From Spodoptera frugiperda (Eukaryota > Arthropoda > Insecta > Lepidoptera > Noctuidae), in assembly GCF_023101765.2 (NCBI RefSeq), contig NC_064220.1:8432001-8496000 (forward strand): 64,000 bases of DNA, read 5' to 3'. The position numbers and the translations under genes are program-made. The stretch's first letter is position 1, and every line of letters begins with the position of its first letter. Below, one piece after another: positions 47,401 to 57,324 of this stretch. The notes beneath the pieces were generated by a model. It was not told the DNA's origin, made no database searches, and was given only the letters and a program-made list of their open reading frames with translations.

Positions 47401-50400
47401 TGAGCTTGATATGTCTGGATGAATTGGTGTGTTGTGAGGGAGCCAAAGTGTGTGGTTTTATTAGCGAACAGTTGTAAGTGTAATTTAAAGAACCTGGTAA
47501 AATGATGGAGATGAACATTTATGGAATATGATGCTGTTGGTGTTTAGTTGAAGTTAAATAGAAAAAAGTAATGTCTCTTATTGAAACGAAACCTTAAAAC
47601 TAGCCATCAAAAATCTACATCAATCTTGTACTTTTATAAGACTGCTTATCCAACACGATTTAAAACGAATTACACCAAAAACGTTGCCCTCATTTCGTCT
47701 ACCAAGCCAATCAATCAATCCACTTAAAATTCGTCAACGGCCCGTCTCCAAATTCCATTACGTGATATTTTTACAATATTTATAGCACTACTTTACAACA
47801 TCAGTGTGGTAATAGCTTTCTCTCGCGTCCGATCAACAATCTATGGGAAACCATGCATTAGTATGCACGGTGTTGACATCCAACTTCGTGATTCCCATGA
47901 TCATTTATTAACTATCCATTATCATATATTTAGTTTTCTTTAATGTCTGTTACTACTGCAGTTTTGACTCCAATAACATTCAAGAAATTAATTTTGGACC
48001 GGATTCAGCGACCCTAATTATTGTTGAAACGTTTTTAATTAGTTTGATTTTGGTGCGGTTATCGTTATGAATCTGTATGCACTTGGCGTTCGCTATCGAG
48101 GCGTCGATACCCATCGACTCGACGACCGATTTCCGTAAAGTAATCGACAGTGGTCACGACGTGCTTATATTACTAATCCAAATCGGAATCGGATGGGGAA
48201 AATTAACATTTTGATGTAGGGACTATTGTTTTATGAGGTTCGTAATGCAGAAATACTTTTAGAATAAACGATAAACATGTGGTATCTGTGAAATAATAGC
48301 TAAAAGGGCACGATTTGAGATATAAGAACTGTTCCTGTTGTTAATAGTACAATAGTTATTCTAATTCACAAACTCATTCTATGAGAAACTGGGATAGGTT
48401 GATGGTAACAAAAATGAATAATAAAAAACATTGACCATAATTTAAAACAAAAGCTGAACCTCAATATAAATTCTTGGAAATCAAGAAATAATTGCATTAT
48501 TAGCATGGCATTAAAGATGATCAGCGACGTAGTGATTATGGTAATGTCATCTTATTGTGCATTGAATATAAGTACCAGTTTGATTGGATAAATCAATCAC
48601 TATAATATTAAAGAAATCATGCTTAAAGTCATTGACCTCACCAAGGACTTCTATAGTATTTTTAACTTCGATAGTATCATGTGTATCAAATTAGGCATTG
48701 GATAAAGAATTTTCTAAATCTATATCTATACTAATCTATACTAATATTATAAAGCTGAAGAGTTTGTTTGTTTGAACGCGCTAATCTACTGGTCCGATTT
48801 GAATAATTATTTTTGTGTTGGATAATGCATTTATCGAGAAAGGCTATAAAACATCACGCTATGACTAATAGGAGCCGAGCAGTGCGGATGAAACCGCGCG
48901 GAAGTAGCTAGTCATTTATAAAGGATTCACTTACCAAAGTATTGAGATCAGCACTAATATCCTCCATATGATTAGCAGGTCCATTATGCTGTCCAGACAC
49001 TGAAGCCAGAATCCGTTTCCTATGTCCAGCCTTCTGGATTTCCAGCACAGCCGTCAATTCTACTTCCCAGATTCTCCTCACTCTATCCATATCTACATAC
49101 AAATGTTTTCTAAAAGTATCACTGTATTGTTCTAAGTTAATATTTCTCAGCCATTCCTCTACAGATTCATTTTGGTTCTTACTTATATTGTTATTGTTAT
49201 GATTATTGCTTATTTCAGTTATTTTAAGAGGTAATTGTTTAGCTGATTCTAGTATTTTTTGTCTATCATTCTCTTCTATGCCCATTTCTCGGAGATCGTT
49301 TTCGTCTAGGATACCGTTCTGAAACAAATGCTCATTGTTAGTTTTCTTTGTGGTATACTTCGTTCATGTACTGATGATTATAGCGTTGTACGCTATTATT
49401 TAATATTCAACTTTAATGACATCCACTGAAGGCTCAAAATGAAATTAATATATCACAATTTCAATAAAAATATAATACTTACAACAAAATCAATATCATC
49501 AAAGCCACTTTCTAGGAACAAACTCTCATAGTCATGAAGTCCCATGCCAGAGAGCCACAGTCCAAGGTTCGATGCCACGGATGGGCTCAGGCTGGATTCG
49601 GAACAGCTCAGGCCGAGTCTGGAAGTGAACTCCTGCTCCAATTCTGATACGAAAACTGACTCCCGGACGAGCTTGCTACCAAACGACGCCATGATTTCGG
49701 AAATCTTCGCCCATTCCTCCTGTTGACAAAAACGCAAAAATTATTATATTAGTTAAATACTTGCAAGAAATTAATTGAGGTTTTGTTTCTTTCTATTAAA
49801 TCTTAGTTTTTTATAGAATAAGCCGATAAACAAGCAGACAGATCACCTGATGGTAAGTAATCACCGCCACCCATAGACACTTGAAACACCAGAGGTGCTA
49901 CAAGTGCGTTGCCGGCCTTTTGGAGTTTAGGAATTTAAGGGTTGTTAAGAAATCGGGGTTTGAGAAGATTAGTATATAGTGCTAAGACGAAGATCAGTAT
50001 AACTTGAAACTTAACTTCTACAGAGTATTATGTGATCTTAGTTACGATTGAAATACTAACAGGTAAACAAGTGAATGCTAATTACACTTCAATTCACATG
50101 TTCGATACACTCACTTAGAACCATATTTTCATCTTTCCATCAGCAAATATAATATGACTGCCCTTTACAACCTACCAGGACCGCACAACCACATGACACT
50201 GAAATAACACATCGATTTGATGGACAAACAGTTCACATGCGGCATCGTATCGCTTTCACGCGACATCTAAACATCTGCTGTGTGTAACACCTGCCTGCCT
50301 GCCACAGAGTATAATGTGTAACAGAGAGTTAACTCAATACTGATGAGTGCCTATTATTTTATAATAACTATCACGAGATATACGAAATTAACAAAAAAAT

Positions 50401-53400
50401 ACGGATTTCTCACGTAAATTAATGGAGCAAAAGCTTTATTAGTTTGGAGTCACAGCGTCTGCGTAAGCTGCTCATGATGAAAAGTCCCTTTGTATACCAT
50501 GTATACTCCCCTTGTTTTAATTATTTAAGTTATTAGTGACCTTCTCATCGCTATTTCCAACTAACGATTCTAAATCGAAAAGATATTGTGACTATTGAGA
50601 AATTTGACATATCCACTTTTCAGAAAATTTCGCAAAACTGAAAACAAGTAAATCTTAACACGTCAGTGAAATATCAAAAATATAGGTAAAAATGCTGCGA
50701 TAGCTAGGCAACCGGCTGCTGTGCAACGGGTAGCAGGTTCGATTCCCACATGGAGCAACTCTTTATGTGATCCACAAAATGTATCGAGTCTGGATACCAT
50801 TATATATGTGAAATTTTATATTTGTAAACGCACCAACGACACAGGAGAAAATAATAGTGTAGAGCAATGTTTTATAAAAAAAAAAAAAATTTTTGTCCTT
50901 AATAGGATGGCGTTTGGCCACCATCTCGCCTGGTGGTAAGCGATGATGTGGCCGATGATGGAGCACGCCTACCTTAGACCTATTGGTGGGAAAGTTGACG
51001 TTTTTATTTTGACGTTGTTTTCCATTAGATATTTCCTCTGATGACACGATGTTATCAGGATCGCAAGTTGTGTCGTATCTCGACTCGATGTGGGCCCCAC
51101 CCGCATCAATGTGACAATTTTTTGTTCACATTTTTTTTTGTTACTTCATTTTTTTGTGATGGCAAGCTGTGTTTCAAAGTAGGTATAAATGAAGGTTGGT
51201 GTATTCATATCAGTTTAAAATGTCAACGGCTTTATTAAAATGATTTTTTATGACGTATCTACTCATTATTATACCCAGTTTTTTTACTGTTCAACCTCTA
51301 ACGTACTACTTCAAAAAAATCTTAAGTAGAGTCCTAAGTACATGAAATTGTTTTGGATTCTCTTACTCTCACTAAATAGCTAACTAATAGATATATGCAT
51401 GTAGTATGCCCGAATTGATTTTCAGATTGGGCAGGTACGACAAGCAACAACCACTTCAAAAACAAAAAAAAACTAAAAGATCATATCATAACTAATCCTA
51501 TCATCAAATACAAAATCCCTTGCACAACCGCCACTCAACCAACAGCAAATAAAATAAAACCTTAAAACACCTGTGCACTCCATTACCACTTAATCCTCAA
51601 TTTGCATTTAATCGCATCATGCCTACTGCACTTCGCGAAACAGCTGCACATCATTGCAATAAGGCATCATATTCAAAGACGCGATCACCTGTTGCCACCA
51701 CCTGGCCTATGAACTGCAATGCAATGGTGTATTGTCCTCGATTGACACTTATACGAGTAACTGATCAATAAGCAGGTGATGCGGTATTGTTTGATTCTTA
51801 ATTACCTGGCTGACGTTTAACCCGGCGTCATGGGGGTGGAAAAGTGATACACGGACGTTGGGGTGGGTCTCACCGACCCGTTCATAATGTCGAGATTATT
51901 TCAATAAATTTATAAATAACAAAGACTATTTTTATGCGTGTTTATATTTTTGGGTATTTTGGTGATTAAATAAAACACAAATATTATGTTATATTATGTT
52001 TTAATTATATATAATAAAATTTAAAAAAAAGAACTAAAATTCTCAACAAACATTTTCTCTTCTACTTAAATGTAATTATATTATTATTAATTAACAATCA
52101 GTCTTCTAACATTTAATGGCAGTTTTTTGTAGGTAAATAAATAAATTTAAAAAATAAACAATTAATCATTTGGAATCATTATCTTTGGTACAGTCGGCAC
52201 AGAAAGGTACTGTATGTTTTACGCAGATATATTTGTTGGAATATCATCATTATCAGACTCCGAGATATCCTGTTCTGTGTCAATTGAAATACTACGCTCA
52301 CTCAAGTAATCTTCTTCGTCACACAAATCCTGGTCTGACAACTCAGTATCAGAGTCAGGCTCTTGTAAAATTGCCAGAATACGCTGTCGTTCAGCCTCTT
52401 CACGGTCCATTTTTTACTAAGTATCTACAAAAAAATACAAATAAAATACATTGAACTATATATAACTAGCTACAATTGTAAATAACAATAAAAAATCAAA
52501 GATAAAAATGATAAAAACACAGATAATAAGTTAAACAATATGTATACAAAATGGCGCGAAATTGTTACACCGACTGCGGGGATGGGTCTCACGTACCTTT
52601 TTTAACTTTGTGCACCTGTATCTCCCAATGCGGCCGTGGCACGATTAACGTCCTCGATTGCGACGCGTAGTAAAACTCAACAGCTCCAGCTATTGAGAAG
52701 AGCAGCAACGTCGCACGCATAGTAACCGAACTACAAGCGAAATAAAATGTGGTGGGTCGCACAGACCCAACCCCCATGACGCCGGGTTAAAAGTCAGTTA
52801 GTGGTCTTGTTTTGAACAATAATTGATTTAAAAAAAAAACGTGCCCCATACTTACTAGGATTTTCTCTTGTGTCATGGGTGCGTTTACAAACATACAAGT
52901 TCACATGCACAAATCACCTAGACCCGAAACAACGATTTGTGGTTCACACAAAATCGAATCGAGCGGGAATCGAACCCGCTACACGTTGCACGGCAGTCAG
53001 TTGCCCGGCCACTGCGTCAAACGTGCAGTCAATAAATTAAATGTGGTGCAATTGTTTTATTAATTGCAGACAGACTAGAATGCATAGTGCCTATAGGTTT
53101 ACAGATTCTGAAACTAAGACTGACAATAATAGATAGTATCAGACCTACGAGATTTTAATTTAACAATGCATTAAAAATAAGTAAAAAATAGACTTTAAAA
53201 TATATTGCAATCAGTCCACTATCATTTACTTCTCACATGTTGTTAAAAGTATTGTATAATACTTTTAAAAGCAGTATCTTCACAAGATACATAATAATTA
53301 TGCTTAAAATGCAACACTCATATAAAATTAAGTGGCACTTAATTTATGAAACAAAACGTTATCATCAGTATTAGCATTTCAAATAACCGTTTTTTACAAG

Positions 53401-56400
53401 TATGTCAGGGTCGCGTTATCATGCCATTTAGTTAGTAAAAACATAAAATTATGTGTCTATCTGCTTGACCTTGCAATGTCAGGAAAACGTGTTTTTTAAC
53501 CTACAATTTTCAAAATTGTTGAGTTTTTGCTAAACGTGGGATAAGACAATCAAACATCTTATATTATATAAGTATATAAAATGTGGAACTAGTTCCGCAC
53601 CTTGTTTTTCCGTATTTATAACATAATATACCACAAAATTTCCAACATAGATGCATGTTATACAATACATTCTTTTATATATTGTTCATTCAATCCTTTG
53701 TGAACTTGTATGTTTATAAACGCATCCAGGACAGAGGAGGAAATGCCAGAGTGGGGCAAAGTTTAAAAAAAGTCCACCTTGTACAACCGAACCTATAGGT
53801 ACTGAATTTGGATATTGTAGTTTAAAAAGTTAGGCCGGCCTCATCTAGTTATTTAAGAGATTGACGTGTAAAAGAGTTACATTGTAACCTATTTGCAAAA
53901 TAAATATTATTTATCATTTAGGTTTTATCATTGACCTCTACGGCATTAATGTATGTATTTCCCTGATTACACGTGCCACGTGGTAAGTGCAACAAAAACA
54001 CTTTTACAAAAAAAAAAAAAAAACAAAAACCAAACCTTGGTCTGCACTTCACAGACTCTCATCCGACGCATTGAAAAACATTTATGCATATCAATTTAAA
54101 ATAAGATGACGTGCAATAACACTTTATACATCTTAAGAGTCATTTCAATGATTTAGAGGCAAAATGTCGATGATGCAATCATTTTTATAATCCTCTTTAG
54201 CTCTATGGTCTTAGAGACGAGTCGAGAGGTCAAAAGTTAAAAACTGTTGAGGCTTGGAAACGGTTTTCTTTAAGAACTTTAGTAGATTATGAGTACCTAG
54301 TCTTTGGTCGTAAACGGGACTGTCTACTATATGATTCGGTAGGGATTTTGCAAAACTGAGTAATAGCATGGAAACTTTTTTTATGGGGGAAAAATTATCC
54401 TATGACTTCTCTCACTTAGGCGAGGCGAGAGTATCAGACTCTTACTGACTAAAAACCACCCCGTTCCTACTCCTGCTTTTCAAGCCGGAGCCCCGGTAAA
54501 CCCGCTAGGTAGTCCACAGCTCATAGAAACTAGAATTGTGTCGTATGTACTTACCAGTAGCCTATGATAAGAGACTCAATCCCACGACATGACATGGAAC
54601 TCATAACATAACTTGTGAAAAGCGGGTGTTAAGTGTGCGTCTCGACTCTTTGAGAATTTAAGGGTAGATACGACATTATGTAGTTTTTTAATTTAAAGAT
54701 TCCTATAGAAGTAGTGAAAAGTGAGTGTTTTAAATCTCAGCTCGAATGGTTGATCTTTGGGAAAAAGCACATTTAGTACCGAAAAACAAAAGTAGGAACG
54801 GGGTGGTTTTTAGTCAGTAAGAGTCTGACACTCCCTCCTGCCTCGCCCAAGGCGGGAGGAGTCATTGGATGATTTTACCCCTCAAAAAAAAAAGCTATAC
54901 ACGTAACATCATGTAGGTATACTCCCCACCATTCGCAGTTCCCGCTTCACCCAACCCAAACCCCACTCCATTGCATTCACTGTCTAACCGTCTAAACCCC
55001 TGAACCGTGACAGACAGACGTACAATTTCGCATAACAATAGGTTTTGTAAAACATGACGATGACTAACAAAGGCAGGAAGTATGGGAATTATCTTTTAAC
55101 GTCCAACACCTGTGGTACCCCCATTATATTATGTAGTACTTATTTTTTTTACAAAAATATATATTTATGTAAAAAAAATAAGTACTAAATAAAAATAAAT
55201 ATATTTTTTACAATAAAATGTATAACGTTACAATTGAGGGGAACGAAAGCTAATACGATAGAGGTTACACTCACTTTTCACCAAATATTACTATGTTATT
55301 GAATTCTTCATTTATTGAAAATTTCTTCGTAAAGAAAAATTTTTTGGAACCACATTAGTGTTTGTGACCATTCGACCAAAATAGAAGTATAATGTTTTAC
55401 ATAGGGCAAAACATACATTCCGTCAATTACTTAATGATATCAGACACAAAATGTTTATTATCACCTGTGTATCACCATCCACAGCGTAGAGCTAATGTTT
55501 TTTCTTAGAATTATATATATTATTATTCAAGAAAATTATTTAAATGATGATGCATCTTATAAAAAACTGTAGATTTCGAGGCCAAAGACTGAGAGAGTAT
55601 CCAAAAAACAATTGATTTACAGTGAATACTGGGGGGTTGGCTACACTGATTACCACTGCTAAAGAGAAGAATGGCTGCACTACCTATGTACATATAAACA
55701 AAATTTCTACATATATACATATTTACACTTCGAATCAAAAGCATATTCACTTAATTGCATCTATAATATCTTTTACAAACACGCCGCAGGTCGTGATTTA
55801 GAAATGACGCAAGCAAATCAATTTGACCCCACGCCAAACTGACCTCAAGCTCTTAAGTTAATTAATACTATTTTAGCTTAACGATCATTAAACGATAATA
55901 GTTTTTACATGTATTAGCCATAACAACATACCATAAGCAGCGAAAATCATCTTCTTTTTAATACCGTAAATTGAGATTATGTATGTAATGAATATAAATC
56001 GATATTTCAATTAAAAATGAGCTTTAAGAATACCGTTTTTAGATTTATTTTACATACAAATCTATTCATGCGTTTATTGGAATGTTTCCTAGATGTACCT
56101 ACATAAAAGACTTTTGTACGAGTGTAGCTTAGTTTTATGTTAATTTTATACTTTGTATGACGTTAAAATCACATCATCTTGATGGAAATTCTTCGGTCAT
56201 AGGATTTTCCTTGTCGTGGTAACGGTATAACGTTTCCAATGCTTATAAACAGACTGTATAAGGTAAATTATTGCTTGCTGGTCAGGTGTTTGAGTCGAAG
56301 TCGAAATAAGTGTTAATATTATTCAAAGGTTTTAAAAGTTTCTGTTTGGACATGTTGTCTTAGTGGTTGCCGTAATGTTCAAAAGAAGTAATACAGTTTC

Positions 56401-56990
56401 TCGTACCCTTTTACATAGTATTGAGCATATTATAACACCAATAAATAAAAAAATATCTTCATAGCAACTTCAAAACACCAGTCAATAATAATCTAGAGAC
56501 ATTTTCTCACCAGTAACTTTACCTTAAATTGAAGTGTGGGAGAGTCATGCTTCGGCACAAATGGAACAGCTCGACCGGAGTGAACCGACCTCACAGAAAA
56601 CCGATGTGTTTTGTTATGTGATTGAGGTTACCCAATCACTTGCTTACCATCAAGTGATCCGTCTGCACGTTTACCGGCTTATACCATAAAAAACTATAGT
56701 GAATGATAGTCTTACCTGCTCATCAAACGGGCTAAGAATAGACAGCGACTTGTCTCCGCTTTGCGTCGAGCTGGTAGTGTTACTACGTCTCCTGACTTCA
56801 TCCTCGACTCCATTGATGTTTCTATCAGTTGCCTGTCCATTGCTGCTTAGGATAGAGGGTGGAGCCGGCGGTGCATCAGTCGGGGACGCATCGTAAACTG
56901 ACTTTAGTTTTCTCAACGTTTTCGGTCGCTCCGCTGGCATCGGCCGCAGACCGATCCCGTCTAGCGTGGTTGTTGAGCCTTTGAAGAGGC
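41097..56990 (-). CDS. ANKS1: ANKS1-type adaptor protein, C-terminal part in seven exons
   Basis: Joining exons 56990-56716, 49719-49483, 49318-48935, 43325-43041, 42928-42770, 41961-41824 and 41441-41097 gives one open frame of about 607 residues ending in TGA. Order: low-complexity linker, SAM1, SAM2, proline-rich basic stretch, PTB domain, polar tail. This is the layout of ANKS1A (Odin) and ANKS1B (AIDA-1), cytoplasmic adaptors whose PTB domain binds NPxY-type peptides and whose SAM domains bind other SAM proteins such as Eph receptors. The family normally starts with six or so ankyrin repeats; these are absent here and should lie beyond the right edge. Every intron inside the visible part is phase 0; only the junction upstream of 56990 is phase 1. 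Introns run from 112 bases to about 7 kb and carry mobile elements. Family assignment is very secure; the choice between 1A and 1B is not meaningful for an insect single-copy gene. Confidence 0.93.
41824..41961 (-). CDS. ANKS1: ANKS1 exon: PTB domain, second part
   Basis: Acceptor CTCCCGTCTCAG and donor ATGGTGAGT bound 46 codons in phase 0. The sequence holds the conserved EHEIRNIHCACQDADDL core and FAYITKDHTSRSHYCHVF, which form the middle strands of the PTB domain and the peptide-binding groove. Similarity to vertebrate ANKS1 proteins is strongest here. The domain's last helix is in the following exon. Confidence 0.95.
42770..42928 (-). CDS. ANKS1: ANKS1 exon: PTB domain, first part
   Basis: Acceptor TTTTACAACAG and donor AGGGTGAGC bound 53 codons in phase 0. 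The residues YLGSTVVKELRGTEST are near the family consensus for the first strand and helix of the ANKS1 PTB domain (YLGS plus the RGTEST signature). A Lys-rich helix (KKSIQKLKKSTKE) and the strands ILSISYRGVKFLN follow. The intron before this exon is only 112 bases; the one after is 808 bases. Confidence 0.95.
43041..43325 (-). CDS. ANKS1: ANKS1 exon: proline-rich linker and start of PTB domain
   Basis: Acceptor CCCTTCTAG and donor AATGTGAGT bound 95 codons in phase 0. It opens with a charged, probably helical stretch (KSNIQQLKEEIKEKLPP), then a proline-rich region with PVPPPVVPTLAPP and a basic SH3-ligand-like segment KKNRPAPQPPRP. The last 25 or so residues (WKHQPFVLVTGAVTYVAN) begin the PTB fold, first strand, and continue into YLGSTVV in the next exon. 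The run of PxxP motifs would suit SH3 partners, which is inference only. Confidence 0.92.
43326..44250. other. ANKS1: ANKS1 intron, left part
   Basis: Ordinary AT-rich intron between exons 48935 and 43325; no recognised element in this part. Confidence 0.5.
44255..44485 (+). repeat. SINE family F copy in ANKS1 intron
   Basis: TGGCCCGGAGGCTTATGATG, TACTTTCTAAGATTATTTAG, ACATCGTGAGGAAACCTAAG, ending TTTTGGTCAGC and GATGTGAC. The gap after CCTGTTTGTAATGC shows an internal deletion relative to 26030-26320. Confidence 0.6.
44852..44918. mobile_element. 67-bp TTAA-flanked miniature element
   Basis: Flanked by TTAA at 44848-44851 and 44919-44922. Ends are CTGCCA and its inverse TGGCAG. It holds a perfect 24-base palindrome at 44857-44880 centred on CACCGGTG. 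TTAA duplication is typical of piggyBac-type elements. A decayed relative is at 25598-25700. Confidence 0.6.
44970..45100 (+). repeat. SINE family D, 3' half
   Basis: GATCCACAAATTATTGTTTC, TGTATGTTTGTAAACGCACT, GTGTGGGGCAAATATTTATA and a poly(A) run. The tRNA-like 5' part is missing. A different repeat scrap (GGTCGACGTTTAGCCGCTAT, TGATGGTAAGTGATGATGCG) follows at 45160-45220 and recurs at 50895-50990. Confidence 0.6.
45571..45734 (+). mobile_element. Small Helitron in ANKS1 intron
   Basis: TC at 45571 after a host A, CTAG at 45731-45734 before a host T, 164 bases. Body CTCGCTAAAACTCGTGAACG and CTGGACTGATTTGGC is the typical non-autonomous Helitron filling in Lepidoptera. Confidence 0.7.
45735..48720. 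other. ANKS1: ANKS1 intron, unannotated part
   Basis: AT-rich intron sequence without recognised elements or exons. Confidence 0.45.
48735..48911 (+). mobile_element. Small Helitron next to the SAM2 exon donor
   Basis: TC (48735-48736) to CTAG (48908-48911) before a host T, 177 bases, with a GAAACCGCGCGGAAGTAG 3' part. The first ten bases, TCTATACTAA, are duplicated in tandem at 48725-48734, so the true start could be 48725. A relative with a decayed end lies at 60473-60647. Confidence 0.8.
48935..49318 (-). CDS. ANKS1: ANKS1 exon: end of SAM1 and all of SAM2
   Basis: Acceptor TTTGTTTCAG and donor TTGGTAAGT bound 128 codons, phase 0 at both ends. The first 30 residues (NGILDENDLREMGI, then ENDRQKILESAKQLP) finish SAM1 with the LxxMGI turn and C-terminal helix. 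An Asn-rich spacer follows (SNNHNNNN and beyond), then SAM2: SVEEWLRNINLEQYSDTF, a central RVRRIWEVEL segment, and a final helix AGHRKRILASVSG. The GHRKRI end is typical of ANKS1 SAM2. A small Helitron copy lies 23 bases past the donor. Confidence 0.95.
49483..49719 (-). CDS. ANKS1: ANKS1 exon: pre-SAM helix and first half of SAM1
   Basis: Acceptor TTTGTCAACAG and donor GTTGTAAGT bound 79 codons, phase 0 at both ends. The exon starts with EEWAKISEIMASFG, a segment close to the EEW-helix that precedes SAM1 in ANKS1A, and ends with the first helices of a SAM domain: LGLWLSGMGLHDYESLFLES followed by GFDDIDFV. The W-L-x-x-x-G-L-x-x-Y pattern is the diagnostic start of SAM domains. The domain is completed by the next exon after an intron of only 164 bases. 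Confidence 0.93.
49805..49990 (-). repeat. SINE-like family B, inverted, in ANKS1 intron
   Basis: Plus strand shows AGCCGATAAACAAGCAGACA, GATCACCTGATGGTAAGTAA, CCCATAGACACTTGAAACAC and GTTGCCGGCCTTTTGGAG, the inverse of the 14628 copy's 3' two thirds. Confidence 0.6.
50690..50885 (+). repeat. tRNA-derived SINE family D, best copy
   Basis: A-box-like TAGCTAGGCAACCGG near 50701, B-box GGTTCGATTCC at 50736-50746, then TGGAGCAACTCTTTATGTGA, TATTTGTAAACGCACCAACG and a 13-base A run. A second repeat (GGATGGCGTTTGGCCACCAT) follows at 50895-50990. Confidence 0.7.
51821..52786 (-). mobile_element. Internally deleted piggyBac-type element
   Basis: TTAA at 51817-51820 and 52787-52790 flank exact 17-base inverted ends CCCGGCGTCATGGGGGT. 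Subterminal near-palindromes GGGTCTCACCGACCC (51865-51879) and GGGTCGCACAGACCC (52754-52768), plus GGGTCTCACGTACC at 52584, look like transposase contact sites. At 966 bp it is well under half the length of an autonomous element. It keeps the N-terminal acidic frame described below and, in another frame, a last C-terminal scrap. Transposition would need an enzyme from a full copy. Confidence 0.92.
52219..52410 (-). pseudogene. N-terminal remnant of a piggyBac-type transposase
   Basis: A 63-residue frame starts with ATG at 52410-52408: MDREEAERQRILAILQEP, then an acidic, Ser/Asp-rich run (SDTELSDQDLCDEEDYLSER and on) ending NISA and a stop. Acidic, unstructured N-termini of this type are usual for piggyBac transposases. 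Past the stop, another frame reads VKHTVPFCADCTKDNDSK and stops, which resembles the very end of a Cys-rich C-terminal domain. So the middle, with the DDD catalytic core, has been deleted near 52220. No complete protein remains. Confidence 0.65.
52826..53030 (-). repeat. tRNA-derived SINE family D, inverted
   Basis: Inverse B-box GGAATCGAACC at 52966-52976 in GAGCGGGAATCGAACCCGCT; the TGTGTCATGGGTGCGTTTAC body and a poly(T) start at 52830. It lies only about 40 bases right of the piggyBac element. Confidence 0.7.
53698..53775 (+). repeat. SINE family D, 3' scrap
   Basis: TGTGAACTTGTATGTTTATA, AACGCATCCAGGACAGAGGA and AGTGGGGCAAAG. Confidence 0.5.
54365..54530 (-). repeat. GTCAGACTC-family copy, inverted
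   Basis: Plus strand: GGGGAAAAATTATCCTATGA, CTTAGGCGAGGCGAGAGTAT, CAGACTCTTACTGACTAAAA, CCACCCCGTTCCTACTCCTG, CTTTTCAAGCCGGAGCCCCG. This copy shows the long body well, up to CCACAGCTC. Confidence 0.65.
54785..54895 (+). repeat. GTCAGACTC-family copy
   Basis: GTAGGAACGGGGTGGTTTTT, AGTCAGTAAGAGTCTGACAC, hairpin GCCTCGCCCAAGGCGGG and an A run. Together with the inverted copy 250 bases to the left it forms another potential long hairpin. Confidence 0.65.
54900..56520. other. ANKS1: ANKS1 intron, unannotated part
   Basis: AT-rich intron DNA; an inverted ATTTATTTTT/AAAAATAAATA pair near 55150-55210 makes a weak A/T hairpin. No exon seen. Confidence 0.45.
56530..56690 (+). repeat. SINE-like family B, shortened copy
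   Basis: GTGTGGGAGAGTCATGCTTC, AACAGCTCGACCGGAGTGAA and GCTTACCATCAAGTGATCCG. Its right end is about 25 bases from the donor of the 56716-56990 exon. Confidence 0.6.
56716..56990 (-). CDS. ANKS1: ANKS1 exon: linker before the SAM domains
   Basis: Acceptor TTGTTCCCAG precedes 56990 and donor GTAAGA follows 56716. The exon begins with the last two bases of a split codon, then encodes 91 residues, LFKGSTTTLDGIG through PFDEQ, with many Ser, Thr and Pro residues and basic patches (RPKTLRKLK, EVRRRS). No fold is evident; it matches the position of the disordered region between ankyrin repeats and SAM1 in this family, a region rich in phosphorylation sites in vertebrate Odin. RRRS is a plausible basophilic kinase site. 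The exon ends in phase 0 and joins cleanly to the EEWAKISE exon. Confidence 0.85.
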
Positions 56991-57324
56991 CTGGGAACAA
57001 AGAAAAGAAGATTTTTAGACATATTTTCTGATAGTGATAGTGATTTTGTTGTTTTGATTCTGTAATAGTGTATGATAAGATTAAGATTGTGCGTTCAATC
57101 TTTCTTGATACATGTTTAGAGATATAGATATATTTAAATAAACGTGAGTCATTATGACAGTGGGTTTTATCATCAGTTTTTTACACACATTACGAGTTGT
57201 TCTATTTCCATTTCCTATCCACTATAAAACACAACATTTCCAAATTCCAATTGTAACCACGGTAACTAGTCCTGTATTATGTTAACAAAAAAATACATTA
57301 ACCAATTACAAAATGATCAAAATA

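Noticed and set aside
50700..50760. Possible tRNA gene around GGTTCGATTCC
   Set aside because: Same family appears four or more times with a conserved non-tRNA body and poly(A); SINE.
50763..51047. 94-residue open frame on the minus strand
   Set aside because: It is the inverse of SINE D and the following repeat.
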